Counted from the first letter of the stretch, positions 16,901-24,895 are shown. The stretch: DNA of 64,000 nucleotides from Mycolicibacterium sphagni (GCF_013337765.1 NZ_VBSB01000001.1:1-64000), one strand, 5' to 3'. Made by a program: numbers and translations. The notes: a model not told the origin generated them from the letters alone.

Positions 16901-18533
16901 CGCGGTCGGCGTCGCGGTTCCGGTCGGGGTGCCGGCGAGTTTCACCGAGTCGGTTGCCGATCCGCTCGGTGAGCTGATGGGGCGCTTCGCCCGCACCCAT
17001 GGTCCGTTCACCACCGCAGAGGCCGCCTCCCGCTTCGGGCTTGGCCTGCGGATCGCCGCCGACGTGCTGGGCCGAATGGCAGTGGATGGCAAGCTGATTC
17101 GTGGCGAATTCGTCGCCGGCCCCGCTCCGGTCGGATTTCCCGCCTCCGCGGGGGTTGATCAGTGGTGTGACGCCGAGGTGCTGCGCATACTGCGCCGCCG
17201 CTCGCTGGCGGCGCTGCGCGCCCAGGTGGAACCGGTGAGCACGTCGGCGTATGGCCGCTTCCTGCCGGCCTGGCAGCAGGTCGGAAGCTCCGCTACGTCC
17301 GGCGTCGACGGGTTGGCCTCGGTGATCGACCAGCTGGCCGGGGTGCCGTTGCCTGCCTCGGCGGTCGAGCCGCTGGTGTTCGGTCCGCGGGTGCGCGACT
17401 ACCAGCCGGCAATGCTCGACGAACTGCTGGCTTCTGGTGAAGTGACGTGGTCGGGGGCCGGTTCGATCTCCGGCAGCGACGGTTGGATCGCCTTCCATCA
17501 CGCCGAGACCGCACCGCTGACGTTGGCCACGCCGGCCGAGATCGACTTCACGGACACCCACCGAGCCATCCTCGAGGTGCTGGGTGAGCCCGGCGAGGCG
17601 CGCGGGGCGTTCTTCTTCCGGCAGCTGGTCGGTGGCTCCGAAGAGACGTTCAAAGCTGCACTGTGGGACCTGATCTGGGCTGGCTGGGTCACCGGCGACA
17701 CGTTCGCCCCGGTGCGCGCGATGTTGGCCGGTGGACGCAGGCCAGGCACGCGGCGCCCCACCGCGCCCGCGCATCGGCAACGGCGTGCGCCGCGGCTGAG
17801 CCGGTATTCGGTGGCACATCCGCAGACCCGAGCGGTGGATTCGACGGTTGCCGGGCGATGGTCGGCGCTTCCGGTTCCTGATCCGGATTCCACTGTGCGG
17901 GCGCATTTCTCGGCCGAACTGTTGCTGAGCCGGCACGGCGTGCTGACCAAGGGGGCGACCGCCGCCGAAGGCGTGCCCGGAGGGTTCGCCACGCTATACA
18001 AGGTGCTCACCGGTTTCGAAGACGCCGGGCGTTGTCAGCGCGGCTATTTCGTCGAGTCGCTGGGCGGGGCACAGTTCGCGGTGGCGTCAACGGTCGACCG
18101 GCTGCGCACCTATCTCGACGGGGTGGATCCGGAACGCCCGGACTACCGGGCCGTCGTGCTGGCCGCGGCCGACCCGGCCAATCCGTACGGTGCGGCGCTG
18201 CCGTGGCCGGCTCGCGCGGATGCCGACGCGAGTCATCGGCCTGGGCGGAAAGCGGGTGCGCTGGTGGTGTTGGTCGACGGTGAGCTGGTGTGGTTCCTCG
18301 AGCGCGGTGGGCGTTCGCTGTTGAACTTCCACACCGACGCGGAGGCGCAGCGGGCTGCGGCGGGGACGCTTGCCGAGCTGGTCGGTAGTGGCCGTATCGG
18401 CGGTGTGCTGGTCGAAAAGCTCGATGGGGTCTCGGTATTGGAGGCCGCCGCGCATCCGGACCGGAAGACGACGGCCGACGCGCTTGTCGACGCGGGGTTC
18501 TCGCGGACTCCCCGAGGACTGCGTCTGCGCTGA
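13977..18533 (+). CDS. lhr: Lhr-type ATP-dependent 3'-5' DNA helicase
   Basis: 1518 residues from GTG13977, close to the M. tuberculosis Lhr length. The in-frame region before it is antisense to the cyclase gene and is not coding. Motif I is APTGSGKTLAAF, motif II VDEVHAVAGTKRG, motif III LSATVRPPEE, motif V VVATSSLELGIDMG and motif VI QRVGRAGHQVGE. The winged-helix and Lhr C-terminal domains follow. Mycobacterial Lhr is a single-strand-DNA-dependent ATPase and 3'-5' translocase induced by DNA damage. In relatives it is next to nei2; here a DUF222 gene and a 9.9-kb element separate them. No Shine-Dalgarno is seen at the start. Confidence 0.95.
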   Translation: MSPADPMARFSPLTRRWFTGTFAEPTAAQARAWSAVADGDNTLVIAPTGSGKTLAAFLWAIDRLAHEPDQKGTRVLYISPLKALAVDVERNLRTPLTGITRIAEREGVPAPQISVGVRSGDTPPARRRELITRPPDILITTPESLFLMLTSAARETLTNVQTVIVDEVHAVAGTKRGAHLALSLERLDALLETPAQRIGLSATVRPPEEVARFLSGTRPTTIVAPPAAKTFELAVQVPVPDMANLENNTIWPDVEARIVDLIEAHNSTIVFANSRRLAERLTARINEIHAERSGIELDAPPNRQVPGGPPAHIMGSGQTYGAEPLLARAHHGSVSKEQRAIVEDDLKSGRLKSVVATSSLELGIDMGAVDLVIQVEAPPSVASGLQRVGRAGHQVGEISRGVLFPKHRTDLIGCAVSVQRMLAGQIETMRVPTNPLDILAQHTVAACALEPISADEWFDVVRRSAPFATLPRSAYEATLDLLSGKYPSTDFAELRPRLIYDRDTGTLTARPGAQRLAVTSGGAIPDRGAFTVYLATDSEKPSRVGELDEEMVYESRPGDVISLGATSWRITEITHDRVLVIPAPGQPARLPFWRGDDTGRPAELGQAIGKFTGELAGLGREDFEKRCSDLGFADYATDNLWQLLDDQRTATATVPSDTTLLVERFRDELGDWRVVLHSPYGLKVHGPLALAVSRRLLERYGIDEKPTASDDGIVVRLPDTEDAPPGADLFVFSPDEIEPLVTTEVGGSALFASRFRECAARALLLPKRNPGKRSPLWHQRQRAAQLLDVARKFPDFPIVLEAVRECLQDVYDVPTLTELMGRIAQRRVRLVEVETPMPSPFAASLMFGYVGAFMYEGDSPLAERRAAALSLDSTLLAELLGRVELRELLDPDVIAATSRQLQHLSEDRKARDAEGVADLLRLLGPLTEDEIAERCTASDVGGWLDGLHAAKRVLPLTYAGQSWWTGIEDIGRLRDAVGVAVPVGVPASFTESVADPLGELMGRFARTHGPFTTAEAASRFGLGLRIAADVLGRMAVDGKLIRGEFVAGPAPVGFPASAGVDQWCDAEVLRILRRRSLAALRAQVEPVSTSAYGRFLPAWQQVGSSATSGVDGLASVIDQLAGVPLPASAVEPLVFGPRVRDYQPAMLDELLASGEVTWSGAGSISGSDGWIAFHHAETAPLTLATPAEIDFTDTHRAILEVLGEPGEARGAFFFRQLVGGSEETFKAALWDLIWAGWVTGDTFAPVRAMLAGGRRPGTRRPTAPAHRQRRAPRLSRYSVAHPQTRAVDSTVAGRWSALPVPDPDSTVRAHFSAELLLSRHGVLTKGATAAEGVPGGFATLYKVLTGFEDAGRCQRGYFVESLGGAQFAVASTVDRLRTYLDGVDPERPDYRAVVLAAADPANPYGAALPWPARADADASHRPGRKAGALVVLVDGELVWFLERGGRSLLNFHTDAEAQRAAAGTLAELVGSGRIGGVLVEKLDGVSVLEAAAHPDRKTTADALVDAGFSRTPRGLRLR

Positions 18534-18577
18534 GACGTTGGGATCGGTAGCCAGCCGGTTGCAGTGAACTAGGTGCC

Positions 18578-18967
18578 ATGAAGACCGCCCGGTTCGTCGT
18601 TGGAGCACTCGTCACCGGATCCCTGGTGACCTGTCCACCTGCGCACGCCGATTTCGACTTCGAGTGCAAACCGGGCTGCTGGGGTGCAGCCGCGGCATCC
18701 GTCTCGACGGGGCAAGAAGTCATGCGGCTCAACTACGAGACTCGCCAAGACGCCGAAGACGCCGCCGAGCTGTGGTGTGACGTCAAGGGGCAGACCAACG
18801 ACTGCCAAGTACTGACGTCGGGACTGGGGTGTCTGTCGATCGCGGTGAGCGCCGACGGCAAGACCTTCATCGGAGGCAACGCGCTGTTTCAGGATGCCGC
18901 CGACGCCGCCGCCCTGAATGCCGCTCCGCCGGGTTCGACGATCGACCTGCGGGATTGCAACGGGTGA
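18578..18967 (+). CDS. Secreted DUF4189-type protein
   Basis: 129 residues with a signal peptide (FVVGALVTGSLVTCPPAHA, cleavage before DFDF). The mature domain matches the DUF4189 pattern: YETRQDAEDAAELWCD, TNDCQVL and CLSIAVSADGKTFIGGNAL, with five or six cysteines likely in disulfides. Function of the family is unknown. It follows lhr by 44 bp, and a DUF222-type gene follows it. Confidence 0.8.
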   Translation: MKTARFVVGALVTGSLVTCPPAHADFDFECKPGCWGAAAASVSTGQEVMRLNYETRQDAEDAAELWCDVKGQTNDCQVLTSGLGCLSIAVSADGKTFIGGNALFQDAADAAALNAAPPGSTIDLRDCNG

Positions 18968-19043
18968 GGCAGCCGGTGGTGAATGCTGTTGGCGCCGTTG
19001 CAACCGGGTGAAATTGATGGATTTCCGGCGCATACTCGAACGC

Positions 19044-20151
19044 ATGTTCGATCATTGGCCTGCGGAGGATTTTGAGCCGTCTGATACCGACGAGTCGTCT
19101 GGCCTGTTCGAGCGGCTGACTAATGTGTCGCGGTTGGAGAATCGGGCTGCCGCGCAAACGGTTGCGGGTGATCGCCGACATCTTCGAGCTGCGTCGCCGC
19201 CAGCGTGGTGAGCGTGAGGATTGGGCGGTGGATACCTGGGCTGCGGTGGGTGCTGAAGTCGCCGCTGCGCAGCGGGTGAGCTTGGGTAAAGCCAACAGCT
19301 ACATGAACTATGCAGTGGCGATGTTGCGGCTCCCTGCGGTGGCCGCCGTCTTCGAAGCCGGTGATATCGACTTCCCGCTCTACAAGACGATCGTCTTCCG
19401 CACGCATCTGATCACCGACGCTGAGGCGATGGCCGGGGTTGATGCGGAGTTGGCGGCGGTGGTGGCGCGCTGGCCGTCGATGAGCCGCCGCAAGCTGGCT
19501 ACCGAGATCGACGACGTCGTGATCCAGCGTGACCCGGATGCGGTGCGTCGGATTCAGGAGCGTGGCAAGGACTGCGATGTCACGTTCTGGGAGAACTGCG
19601 ACGGTCACGTGGAGATGACGGCGGTTCTGAGCGCTGCTGACGCCGAGCTCGTGAAGAAGCGGCTCACCGCGATGGCGACGTCGGTGTGTGAGGCCGATCC
19701 CCGCACGGCTGGTCAGCGGCGCTCGGCGGCACTCGGCGCGTTGGGTGCTGGCGTCGATCGGCTGGCCTGCACGTGCGGTCACGCTGATTGTCCAGCACCG
19801 GAAAAGCCGACGGGCTCGGTCGTCATTCACGTGGTGGCCGACCAGGCGACGCTGGAGGGCACCGCCGCCAGGCCGGGCTATCTGCTTGATACCGGAGAGC
19901 TGATTCCCCCGGAGTTGTTGGCGGAGCTGAAGACGACGGCCCGCCAACGCCCACTCGTCGTTCCCATCGAGGTGCCGCCGGACCCGAGCTATCACCCCTC
20001 GCGGGCGCTGGCTGATTTCGTGCGGGCCCGCGACCTGACCTGCCGGGCGCCGGGCTGTGACAAACCGGCCACCGTCTGCGATATCGACCACACGATCCCG
20101 TGGCCGTACGGGGCGACGCACGCCGCCAACCTCAAATGCTTGTGCCGTGAT
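19044..20151 (+). pseudogene. DUF222/13E12-type HNH protein gene, 5' part: frameshifted and cut by the integrated element
   Basis: From ATG19044 (ATG19017 is also possible) the product begins MFDHWPAEDFEPSDTDES and runs to ENRAAAQ. At 19156-19158 an AAA needs to be AA for the frame to continue into RLRVIADIFELRRRQRG, so there is a one-base insertion. The second frame carries the DUF222 body and the HNH start: DLTCRAPGCDKPATVC, DIDHTIPWP and NLKCLCRDH. It is then cut between the two His of the usual RDHH. The rest lies at 30096-30437. In M. tuberculosis this family is the REP13E12 repeat, the known target of phiRv1. Confidence 0.9.
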
Positions 20152-20170
20152 CACCAGCGATCTCGTGAAG
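20141..20170. other. attL
   Basis: Host-gene sequence up to 20151 meets the element, sharing core CACCA (20152-20156) with attR. The right arm of the rebuilt attP is CAGCGATCTCGTGAAG (20155-20170), matching 14 of 16 positions of the complement of the left arm at 30079-30094. Confidence 0.85.
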
Positions 20171-20176
20171 TACATT
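20148..20176 (+). promoter_or_regulatory. Integrase promoter spanning the attL junction
   Basis: TACATT (20171-20176) fits TANNNT and ends 6 nt before the GTG at 20183, so the transcript would be leaderless. At 17-bp spacing the -35 hexamer in the integrated state is TGATCA (host-derived); in the rebuilt attP it would be CTGACA, 5 of 6 with TTGACA. Promoter use is inferred from these matches. Confidence 0.5.
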
Positions 20177-20182
20177 TAAGGC

Positions 20183-21580
20183 GTGACCGAGACTCGCGCC
20201 GCTATCTACCTGCGTATATCTGCCGATCCGACGGGACACCAGCTTGGTGTGTCGCGCCAGCGCGAGGATTGCGAGAAGTTGTGCGCGGACAAGGGTTGGA
20301 CGGCAGTCGAGTACGTCGACAACGACACGTCTGCCAGCTCGGGCAAGCGGCGGCCTGCGTACGAGCGGATGCTCGCCGATGCGCGCGACGGCTTGATCGG
20401 TGCGGTTGTCGCGTGGGATCTGGATCGGCTGCATCGGCGCCCGATCGAGCTAGAGGCGTTCATGGCGTTGGCCGACGAGAAGCGGTTGGCGTTGGCGACG
20501 GTCTCCGGTGACATTGATCTGTCGACCGCTCAGGGGCGCCTGACAGCGCGTCTTAAGGGCAGCGTCGCGGCGCACGAGATCGAACATAAGCGTGCTCGGC
20601 AGTTGCGTGCGGCTCGGCAGAAAGCGGAGTCGGGTCTCCCTCAGTGGCGTCAAGCGTTCGGTTACACCGCTGATACGCGCGAGCCTGACCCGGTGACCGC
20701 GCCGCTGGTGCGCGAGGCGTACGCCGCCGTTCTGGCGGGTGGGTCGATCAGTGATGTCTCCCGCGAGTGGAATGCGGCCGGGGTCTGCGGGCTTATGGGT
20801 AAGCCTTGGACCGCGCAGACACTCAGCCTGTTCCTACGCAGCCCTCGCAATGCGGGGCTGCGCGAGCACAACGGCGACATCGTTGGCACGGGAACGTGGC
20901 CGCCGCTGGTCGATGAGGACACTTGGCGTGCAACGCAATCGGTGCTCAATGCGCCGGGCCGCGCGCCCGGTCGCAAGTCGGTGCGACGCCATCTGCTGAC
21001 CGGCGTACTGCGATGCGGCAAGGCTGGCTGCGGTGGGTATCTGTCGGGTCAATGGGTGATGCAAGCCCAGAGGGGCGCCCCGCGCTCGCATTCAATTACA
21101 TACGCCTGCAAGACATGCCGGGGTTGCAGTATCCGCGCCGAACACGTCGAGCCGCTGGTGTACAAGGTGATTGCCGGTCGCCTCGCGAGGCCGGATGCGG
21201 TGGATTTGTTGAAGGCTGAGGTGCACGACGCGGCGGAGGCTGAGACGCTGCGCGTCGAGCGTCTGGCACTGTTGGGCCGCCTGGACGAGATCGCCGATGA
21301 ACGCGCCGATGGCTTACTCACCGGGCAGCAGGCCCAGCGGGCGACGGCACGAATCACCGAGAAGCTGTCCGCGATTGAGGCCCGGCAGCAGGACGCCGAC
21401 CGGCTTCGCGTGTTCGATGGTCTGCCGTTGGGCAAGCCCGAGGTCGCCGAGGCGGTCAAGGAGTTGACACCGGATCGCCTGCGCGCGGTGATCGACGTCC
21501 TGGTCGAGTTCGTCGTGACGCCCGTCGGTAAGGGCGGTCACACCTTCAAGCCCGATCGGGTCGAGGTGAACTGGCGCTAG
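20183..21580 (+). CDS. Large serine recombinase (phage integrase)
   Basis: 465 residues from GTG20183, only 12 bp after the attP right arm. The resolvase domain has the nucleophile at Ser13 (YLRISADPTG) and partner residues in QREDCEKLCADKGW and DLDRLHRRPIELEAF. The recombinase domain spans about residues 150-250 (FGYTADTREPDPVTAPLVRE, NAGLRE). A zinc ribbon follows (LRCGKAGCGGYL with YACKTCRGCSI), then a coiled coil (AETLRVERLALLGRLDEIAD). This is the architecture of Bxb1/phiRv1-class integrases, which join attP to attB without high-energy cofactors; excision needs a directionality factor. Sites at both ends of the element fit this enzyme. Confidence 0.95.
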   Translation: MTETRAAIYLRISADPTGHQLGVSRQREDCEKLCADKGWTAVEYVDNDTSASSGKRRPAYERMLADARDGLIGAVVAWDLDRLHRRPIELEAFMALADEKRLALATVSGDIDLSTAQGRLTARLKGSVAAHEIEHKRARQLRAARQKAESGLPQWRQAFGYTADTREPDPVTAPLVREAYAAVLAGGSISDVSREWNAAGVCGLMGKPWTAQTLSLFLRSPRNAGLREHNGDIVGTGTWPPLVDEDTWRATQSVLNAPGRAPGRKSVRRHLLTGVLRCGKAGCGGYLSGQWVMQAQRGAPRSHSITYACKTCRGCSIRAEHVEPLVYKVIAGRLARPDAVDLLKAEVHDAAEAETLRVERLALLGRLDEIADERADGLLTGQQAQRATARITEKLSAIEARQQDADRLRVFDGLPLGKPEVAEAVKELTPDRLRAVIDVLVEFVVTPVGKGGHTFKPDRVEVNWR

Positions 21581-21607
21581 CTGCCAAGACGACCAAACCC
21601 GTTGTTG

Positions 21608-21625
21608 CTGTTGATATGTCAACAG
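21608..21625. promoter_or_regulatory. Perfect inverted repeat upstream of the Xis-like gene
   Basis: CTGTTGA-TATG-TCAACAG has 7-bp perfect arms and a 4-bp spacer, 28 bp after the integrase stop. It looks like an operator of a small dimeric regulator or a short hairpin. The complement carries TTGACA, so a minus-strand promoter is conceivable. Confidence 0.45.
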
Positions 21626-21658
21626 GATAGCGGCGACAGGTTCCGGGACCCCAGTGAA

Positions 21659-21687
21659 CCCGTTTTGAACGGGACACGGTGTACGTT
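21659..21687 (+). promoter_or_regulatory. Dyad and possible -10 box before the Xis-like gene
   Basis: CCCGTT-TTG-AACGGG (21659-21673) is a perfect 6-bp dyad, followed by TACGTT (21682-21687), a TANNNT -10 match. The dyad lies where the -35 region would be, so a bound protein could block transcription of the early operon. Confidence 0.4.
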
Positions 21688-21729
21688 AGCGGTCGTAACA
21701 CCCACAACTGAATATTGATAGGAGCGTCC

Positions 21730-21906
21730 ATGACGCCCGAGCACACCATTTCGGTTGCCGAGGCCGCCCGCCGCGCAGGAGTGCAGCCCCGCACGATGCG
21801 CCGCTGGGTTACCGACGGCATAATCACCGGTTACCGCATCGGACCGCGCCTACTGCGGGTCAGCGCCGTCGCGGTCGACGAACTTTTCGCTCCGGTTACC
21901 GAATGA
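21730..21906 (+). CDS. Excisionase-like helix-turn-helix protein
   Basis: 58 residues from ATG21730, with AGGAGC about 5 nt upstream. The whole protein is a MerR/Xis-type winged helix: ISVAEAARRAGVQPRTMRRW and then VTDGIITGYRIGPRLLRV. phiRv1 encodes a comparable small protein next to its integrase that serves as recombination directionality factor; this one is the best candidate for that role, or for control of the early promoter. Its stop overlaps the next gene by ATGA. Confidence 0.8.
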   Translation: MTPEHTISVAEAARRAGVQPRTMRRWVTDGIITGYRIGPRLLRVSAVAVDELFAPVTE

Positions 21907-22070
21907 GCTGCGATCAGCTCCACGACCGCGCCAAGCCCATTGCTCTCGACGACTATGTCGATCAAGTGGTTGCGGCCGCCCCGCCACTGACAGACCGGCA
22001 ACGCAGCCAGCTCGCCGAACTCCTGCGGCCTGCCCGCCGCCCCGGGCAGACCCAGGCGGCCGCCGCATGA
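21903..22070 (+). CDS. Small phage-type protein, 55 aa
   Basis: Begins at ATG21903 inside the Xis-like stop (ATGA) and ends in a TGA that overlaps the primase start at 22067 (ATGA), so three genes are translationally linked. The product begins MSCDQLHDRAKPIALDDYVD and continues with VVAAAPPLTDRQRSQLAELL, a helical pattern seen in short proteins before primases in actinobacterial phages. Ends in an Arg/Ala-rich tail. Function unknown. Coding status is supported by the two exact 4-nt overlaps. Confidence 0.7.
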   Translation: MSCDQLHDRAKPIALDDYVDQVVAAAPPLTDRQRSQLAELLRPARRPGQTQAAAA

Positions 22071-23659
22071 CTCTCGGCGCCAAAAGCATCCGATACCAAG
22101 ACGGGATCGACGCCCTCAAGCGGTGGGGTGTGCCGATCAACGACAAACCCGGAGCGCGCTGGCATGACGTGCAATGCCCGAAATGCTCGGCCCACAACCC
22201 TGCCGACATGGCCTTGCGCGTTCAATCTCGACTCGGCAACCTAGAACTCCAGTGCCGCAACAACTGTCACCCCGTGGCTATTCTGCAGACGATCGGCTTC
22301 AGCGGCGTGAAACAGGTCGACCCGCCACCGCGACGGCAGGGCACCGAGGCGCACAGCGGGCAGGTCCGCATGGCCTATCGGCTTGCCGAGGCATACCGTG
22401 ACCGGCTTCTGTACGTGCACGGCGTCGGCTGGCTGTATTGGGACGGAAAGCGGTGGGCACTCGATGACCGCGGATTCGCCAAACGCGCGGTGCTCGATGT
22501 ATTCGCGGCGGCCTTGGCGGAGTCCGTCACCAATCAACCGCTGCGCCAAGACGTCGTCAAGTGCGAAAGCAACAACGGCATCGTCGGCGTGCTCGGCGTG
22601 GCCTCCGCATTGCTGGCCGCGGCGGTCACTGACCTCGATGCCGACCCATACCTGCTCAATGTCGCCAACGGCACCCTGGACCTGCGGACGATGGAATTGC
22701 GCGATCACGATCCGCGGGACCGCATCACCAAAGTGACACTCGGCGCACACGATCCGACGACCCCGGCCGCTGCATGGACGCGCTTTATCAACCAGGTGCT
22801 CCCCGACGAGCAGGTGCGGGCATACCTGCAGCGCGTCGCCGGGGTGGCGCTGCTCGGCAAGGTCGCCGAACACGTTCTGCCGATCCTCACCGGCACCGGC
22901 GCAAACGGCAAAGGCACATGGTACGGCGCCATGATGTTCGCCCTCGGGGACTACGCAGCGCCGGCCGATCCAGACCTGTTCATGGCCCGCGAGGGTGCAC
23001 ACCCGACGGGACAGATGGATCTGCGGGGGCGGCGGCTGGTCGTCGTGTCCGAAAGCGATGAAGGACGGCGGCTCAACGAAGGCACGATGAAGCGGCTCAC
23101 CGGTGGCGACCGCATCAAAGCTCGACTGATGCACCGAGACTTTGTTGAGTTCACGCCGTCGCACACCGCATTTCTCGTCACCAACCACCTGCCCAAAGTC
23201 TCCGGTGATGACCCGGCCGTGTGGCGTCGGCTGCGGGTCGTCCCGTTCGAGGTCGTAATCCCGCCCGAGGAACGCGATCCGCATCTCGACGAGAGGCTGC
23301 AGACCGAGGCTGACGCCGTGCTCGCCTGGGCCATCGCCGGATGGGCGGCCTACCAGCACAACGGCGACACCCTCGACGAGCCACCGCAGGTACTCGCGGC
23401 AACGGGCAAGTACCAGCAAGACAGCGACGCGGTGGCCCGCTTCGTTGACGAGGAGTGCGTCACGACGAGCCCAGCGTTACAGGCGACCACCCGCAAGTTG
23501 TTCGACGCATGGGAGCGGTGGCGGTTCCGTGAGGGGGCAGAACAGTTGTCGCAGAAAGCCTTCGGGCAGGCCCTCGACAAGAAGGGCTATCCGGTCACCA
23601 GCAGGACAAGCAGCGGCCGCCACCGCGGAGGCATCGACGTCAAGGTGCAAACCCAATGA
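22067..23659 (+). CDS. Phage/plasmid primase-helicase (D5-type, SF3)
   Basis: 530 residues. A zinc finger opens it (Cys37, Cys40, Cys63, Cys67). The D5 N-terminal domain includes YVHGVGWLYWDGKRWALDD and PYLLNVANGTLDLRT, the latter a strong family signature. The SF3 helicase has Walker A GTGANGKGT (Lys282), Walker B-like RRLVVVSESDEG, and motif C AFLVTNHLPKV. It should unwind and prime the element's own origin. Homologous in type to Rv1582c of phiRv1. The primase active site itself is not obvious, so it may be helicase plus zinc domain only. Its last codons overlap the iteron-like cluster. Confidence 0.92.
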   Translation: MTLGAKSIRYQDGIDALKRWGVPINDKPGARWHDVQCPKCSAHNPADMALRVQSRLGNLELQCRNNCHPVAILQTIGFSGVKQVDPPPRRQGTEAHSGQVRMAYRLAEAYRDRLLYVHGVGWLYWDGKRWALDDRGFAKRAVLDVFAAALAESVTNQPLRQDVVKCESNNGIVGVLGVASALLAAAVTDLDADPYLLNVANGTLDLRTMELRDHDPRDRITKVTLGAHDPTTPAAAWTRFINQVLPDEQVRAYLQRVAGVALLGKVAEHVLPILTGTGANGKGTWYGAMMFALGDYAAPADPDLFMAREGAHPTGQMDLRGRRLVVVSESDEGRRLNEGTMKRLTGGDRIKARLMHRDFVEFTPSHTAFLVTNHLPKVSGDDPAVWRRLRVVPFEVVIPPEERDPHLDERLQTEADAVLAWAIAGWAAYQHNGDTLDEPPQVLAATGKYQQDSDAVARFVDEECVTTSPALQATTRKLFDAWERWRFREGAEQLSQKAFGQALDKKGYPVTSRTSSGRHRGGIDVKVQTQ

Positions 23660-23754
23660 CGCATGACGGATATGACGCAACTTCTACAAATCGTCTATGT
23701 GAGGTGCGCAGGGGCGAGATTGCAGATAGCGCGTCATCGCGTCATATGCGTCAC
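23656..23754. other. Iteron-like inverted cluster, candidate replication origin
   Basis: Three copies of ATGACGC or ATGACGG start at 23656, 23663 and 23672; three copies in the opposite direction (GCGTCAT, GCGTCAT, GCGTCAC) start at 23731, 23739 and 23748. The two groups face each other across about 52 bp that is less GC-rich than its surroundings. Repeated sites with an easily melted centre, directly after a primase-helicase gene, fit a satellite origin. Not tested. Confidence 0.6.
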
Positions 23755-23809
23755 GGGTAGAGAAAACAGCAGTTCAAGCAGCACAACTGAATAGAGATGA
23801 GGAACACCA

Positions 23810-24109
23810 ATGACGTATACCGTCACCACCTGGACCACCACATCGGTGGCCCGTATCAAAGCGGACTACGTTGTCGTCCATCGAAAGCCCAACGGCACCC
23901 GGTGCGCCATCGACGCCAACATGGTGCTGACCCAGATGAACGAGGTCGGCGGTAGGCGAACGATCCTCGGGATTGTCGACACCACCACCTGCGAAGTGAC
24001 CGCCGCCCCCGACTTCGACGGATTCGAAGGACTCATGGACAGGGACCTGTGGCGGAGTCGGCGAGTCCATATCAGCCTGAACGAACATGGCGAAGGGGCG
24101 CGGGCATGA
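23810..24109 (+). CDS. Hypothetical element protein, 99 aa
   Basis: Starts at ATG23810 with GAGGAAC before it. The sequence is beta-rich at the start (TYTVTTWTTTSVARIKADYV) and has no membrane segment or catalytic motif. It is followed by an ATGA overlap with the next gene, and so begins a small operon (three genes) running into the scaffold-like gene. Not recognised. Position matches the small genes between primase and head genes in phiRv1. Confidence 0.65.
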   Translation: MTYTVTTWTTTSVARIKADYVVVHRKPNGTRCAIDANMVLTQMNEVGGRRTILGIVDTTTCEVTAAPDFDGFEGLMDRDLWRSRRVHISLNEHGEGARA

Positions 24110-24348
24110 CGATGCACCCAGAGGCAGACGACCCGATCGCGCGGGCATTCACTGACTATCAGCGGGCGCCCCGAGACGTCGTGCCCCACACCGTCCACCA
24201 TTCCATCGACGATCTGCGAAGGCTCGCCGACAACACGATCCAGGTCATGCTCACGCACTACGAGATGAGCGACGACGGCGTCACCAAACACACCGAATGG
24301 GCGACCGTTACCCGACCAGTCACCATTGATCGAGAGGAAAACCGTTGA
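24106..24348 (+). CDS. Hypothetical element protein, 80 aa
   Basis: ATG24106 overlaps the previous stop (ATGA) and its own stop overlaps the next start. Hydrophilic and charged, with HHSIDDLRRLADNTIQVMLT likely helical and HTEWATVTRPVTI likely beta. No known domain. The tight overlaps on both sides support it as a real gene of the element. Confidence 0.65.
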   Translation: MTMHPEADDPIARAFTDYQRAPRDVVPHTVHHSIDDLRRLADNTIQVMLTHYEMSDDGVTKHTEWATVTRPVTIDREENR

Positions 24349-24836
24349 GCAACAGCACTGCCGAGGCCGTTGCGGCCGGGGATACACCCGTGGACACCGA
24401 CCCTGCGCCCGCCGAAAGCGAAAGTAGCCGAGACGACGTCCCAACAGACGGCGGCGGCAACCGCGAGGCGGCCAAATATCGGCGCCAACTGCGCGACGCC
24501 GAAGCTGCCCGAGACTCGCTCAGCGAGCGACTATCTGCGTTGCAGCGGCGCGAAGCTGAACGCCTGGCCGCCGACCACCTCGCCGACGGCACCGACGTGT
24601 GGCGCGACGGGCTCGACTTGGCGGCCCTGCTCGACGATAGCGGCGACCTCGACCCCGCCAAGGTCGCGGCGTCTGCTCAAGCCGCACGCAAAGCGCACCC
24701 GCACTGGGCCGCGCCGCGTCCCATCAAGCGCAACCCAGCGGGTAGGGGCGGCTTCAAGTCCGGGGCCGACAGCGGCAATCGCCGCCCCGCGACGTCGTGG
24801 CACGCGGTACTGAACACCACAAGCGGCGACGACTGA
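24345..24836 (+). CDS. Scaffold-like phage protein
   Basis: 163 residues from TTG24345, overlapping the previous stop. The first 45 residues are acidic and disordered (DTDPAPAESESSRDDVPTD), then a coiled coil follows (KYRRQLRDAEAARDSLSERL, LQRREAERLAADHL), then a basic, Gly-rich tail. Acidic start, coiled coil and position right before the capsid gene are what small head-scaffolding proteins show; several actinophage scaffold genes look like this. The C-terminal AHPHWAAPRPIKRNP resembles tails that contact capsid. Inference from layout. Confidence 0.6.
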   Translation: MSNSTAEAVAAGDTPVDTDPAPAESESSRDDVPTDGGGNREAAKYRRQLRDAEAARDSLSERLSALQRREAERLAADHLADGTDVWRDGLDLAALLDDSGDLDPAKVAASAQAARKAHPHWAAPRPIKRNPAGRGGFKSGADSGNRRPATSWHAVLNTTSGDD

Positions 24837-24895
24837 CCGCCGCGCTCAAAAGGCCGCTCAGGTAGCCGGTTTGAGTCGAGGCACCGCTATGATGG

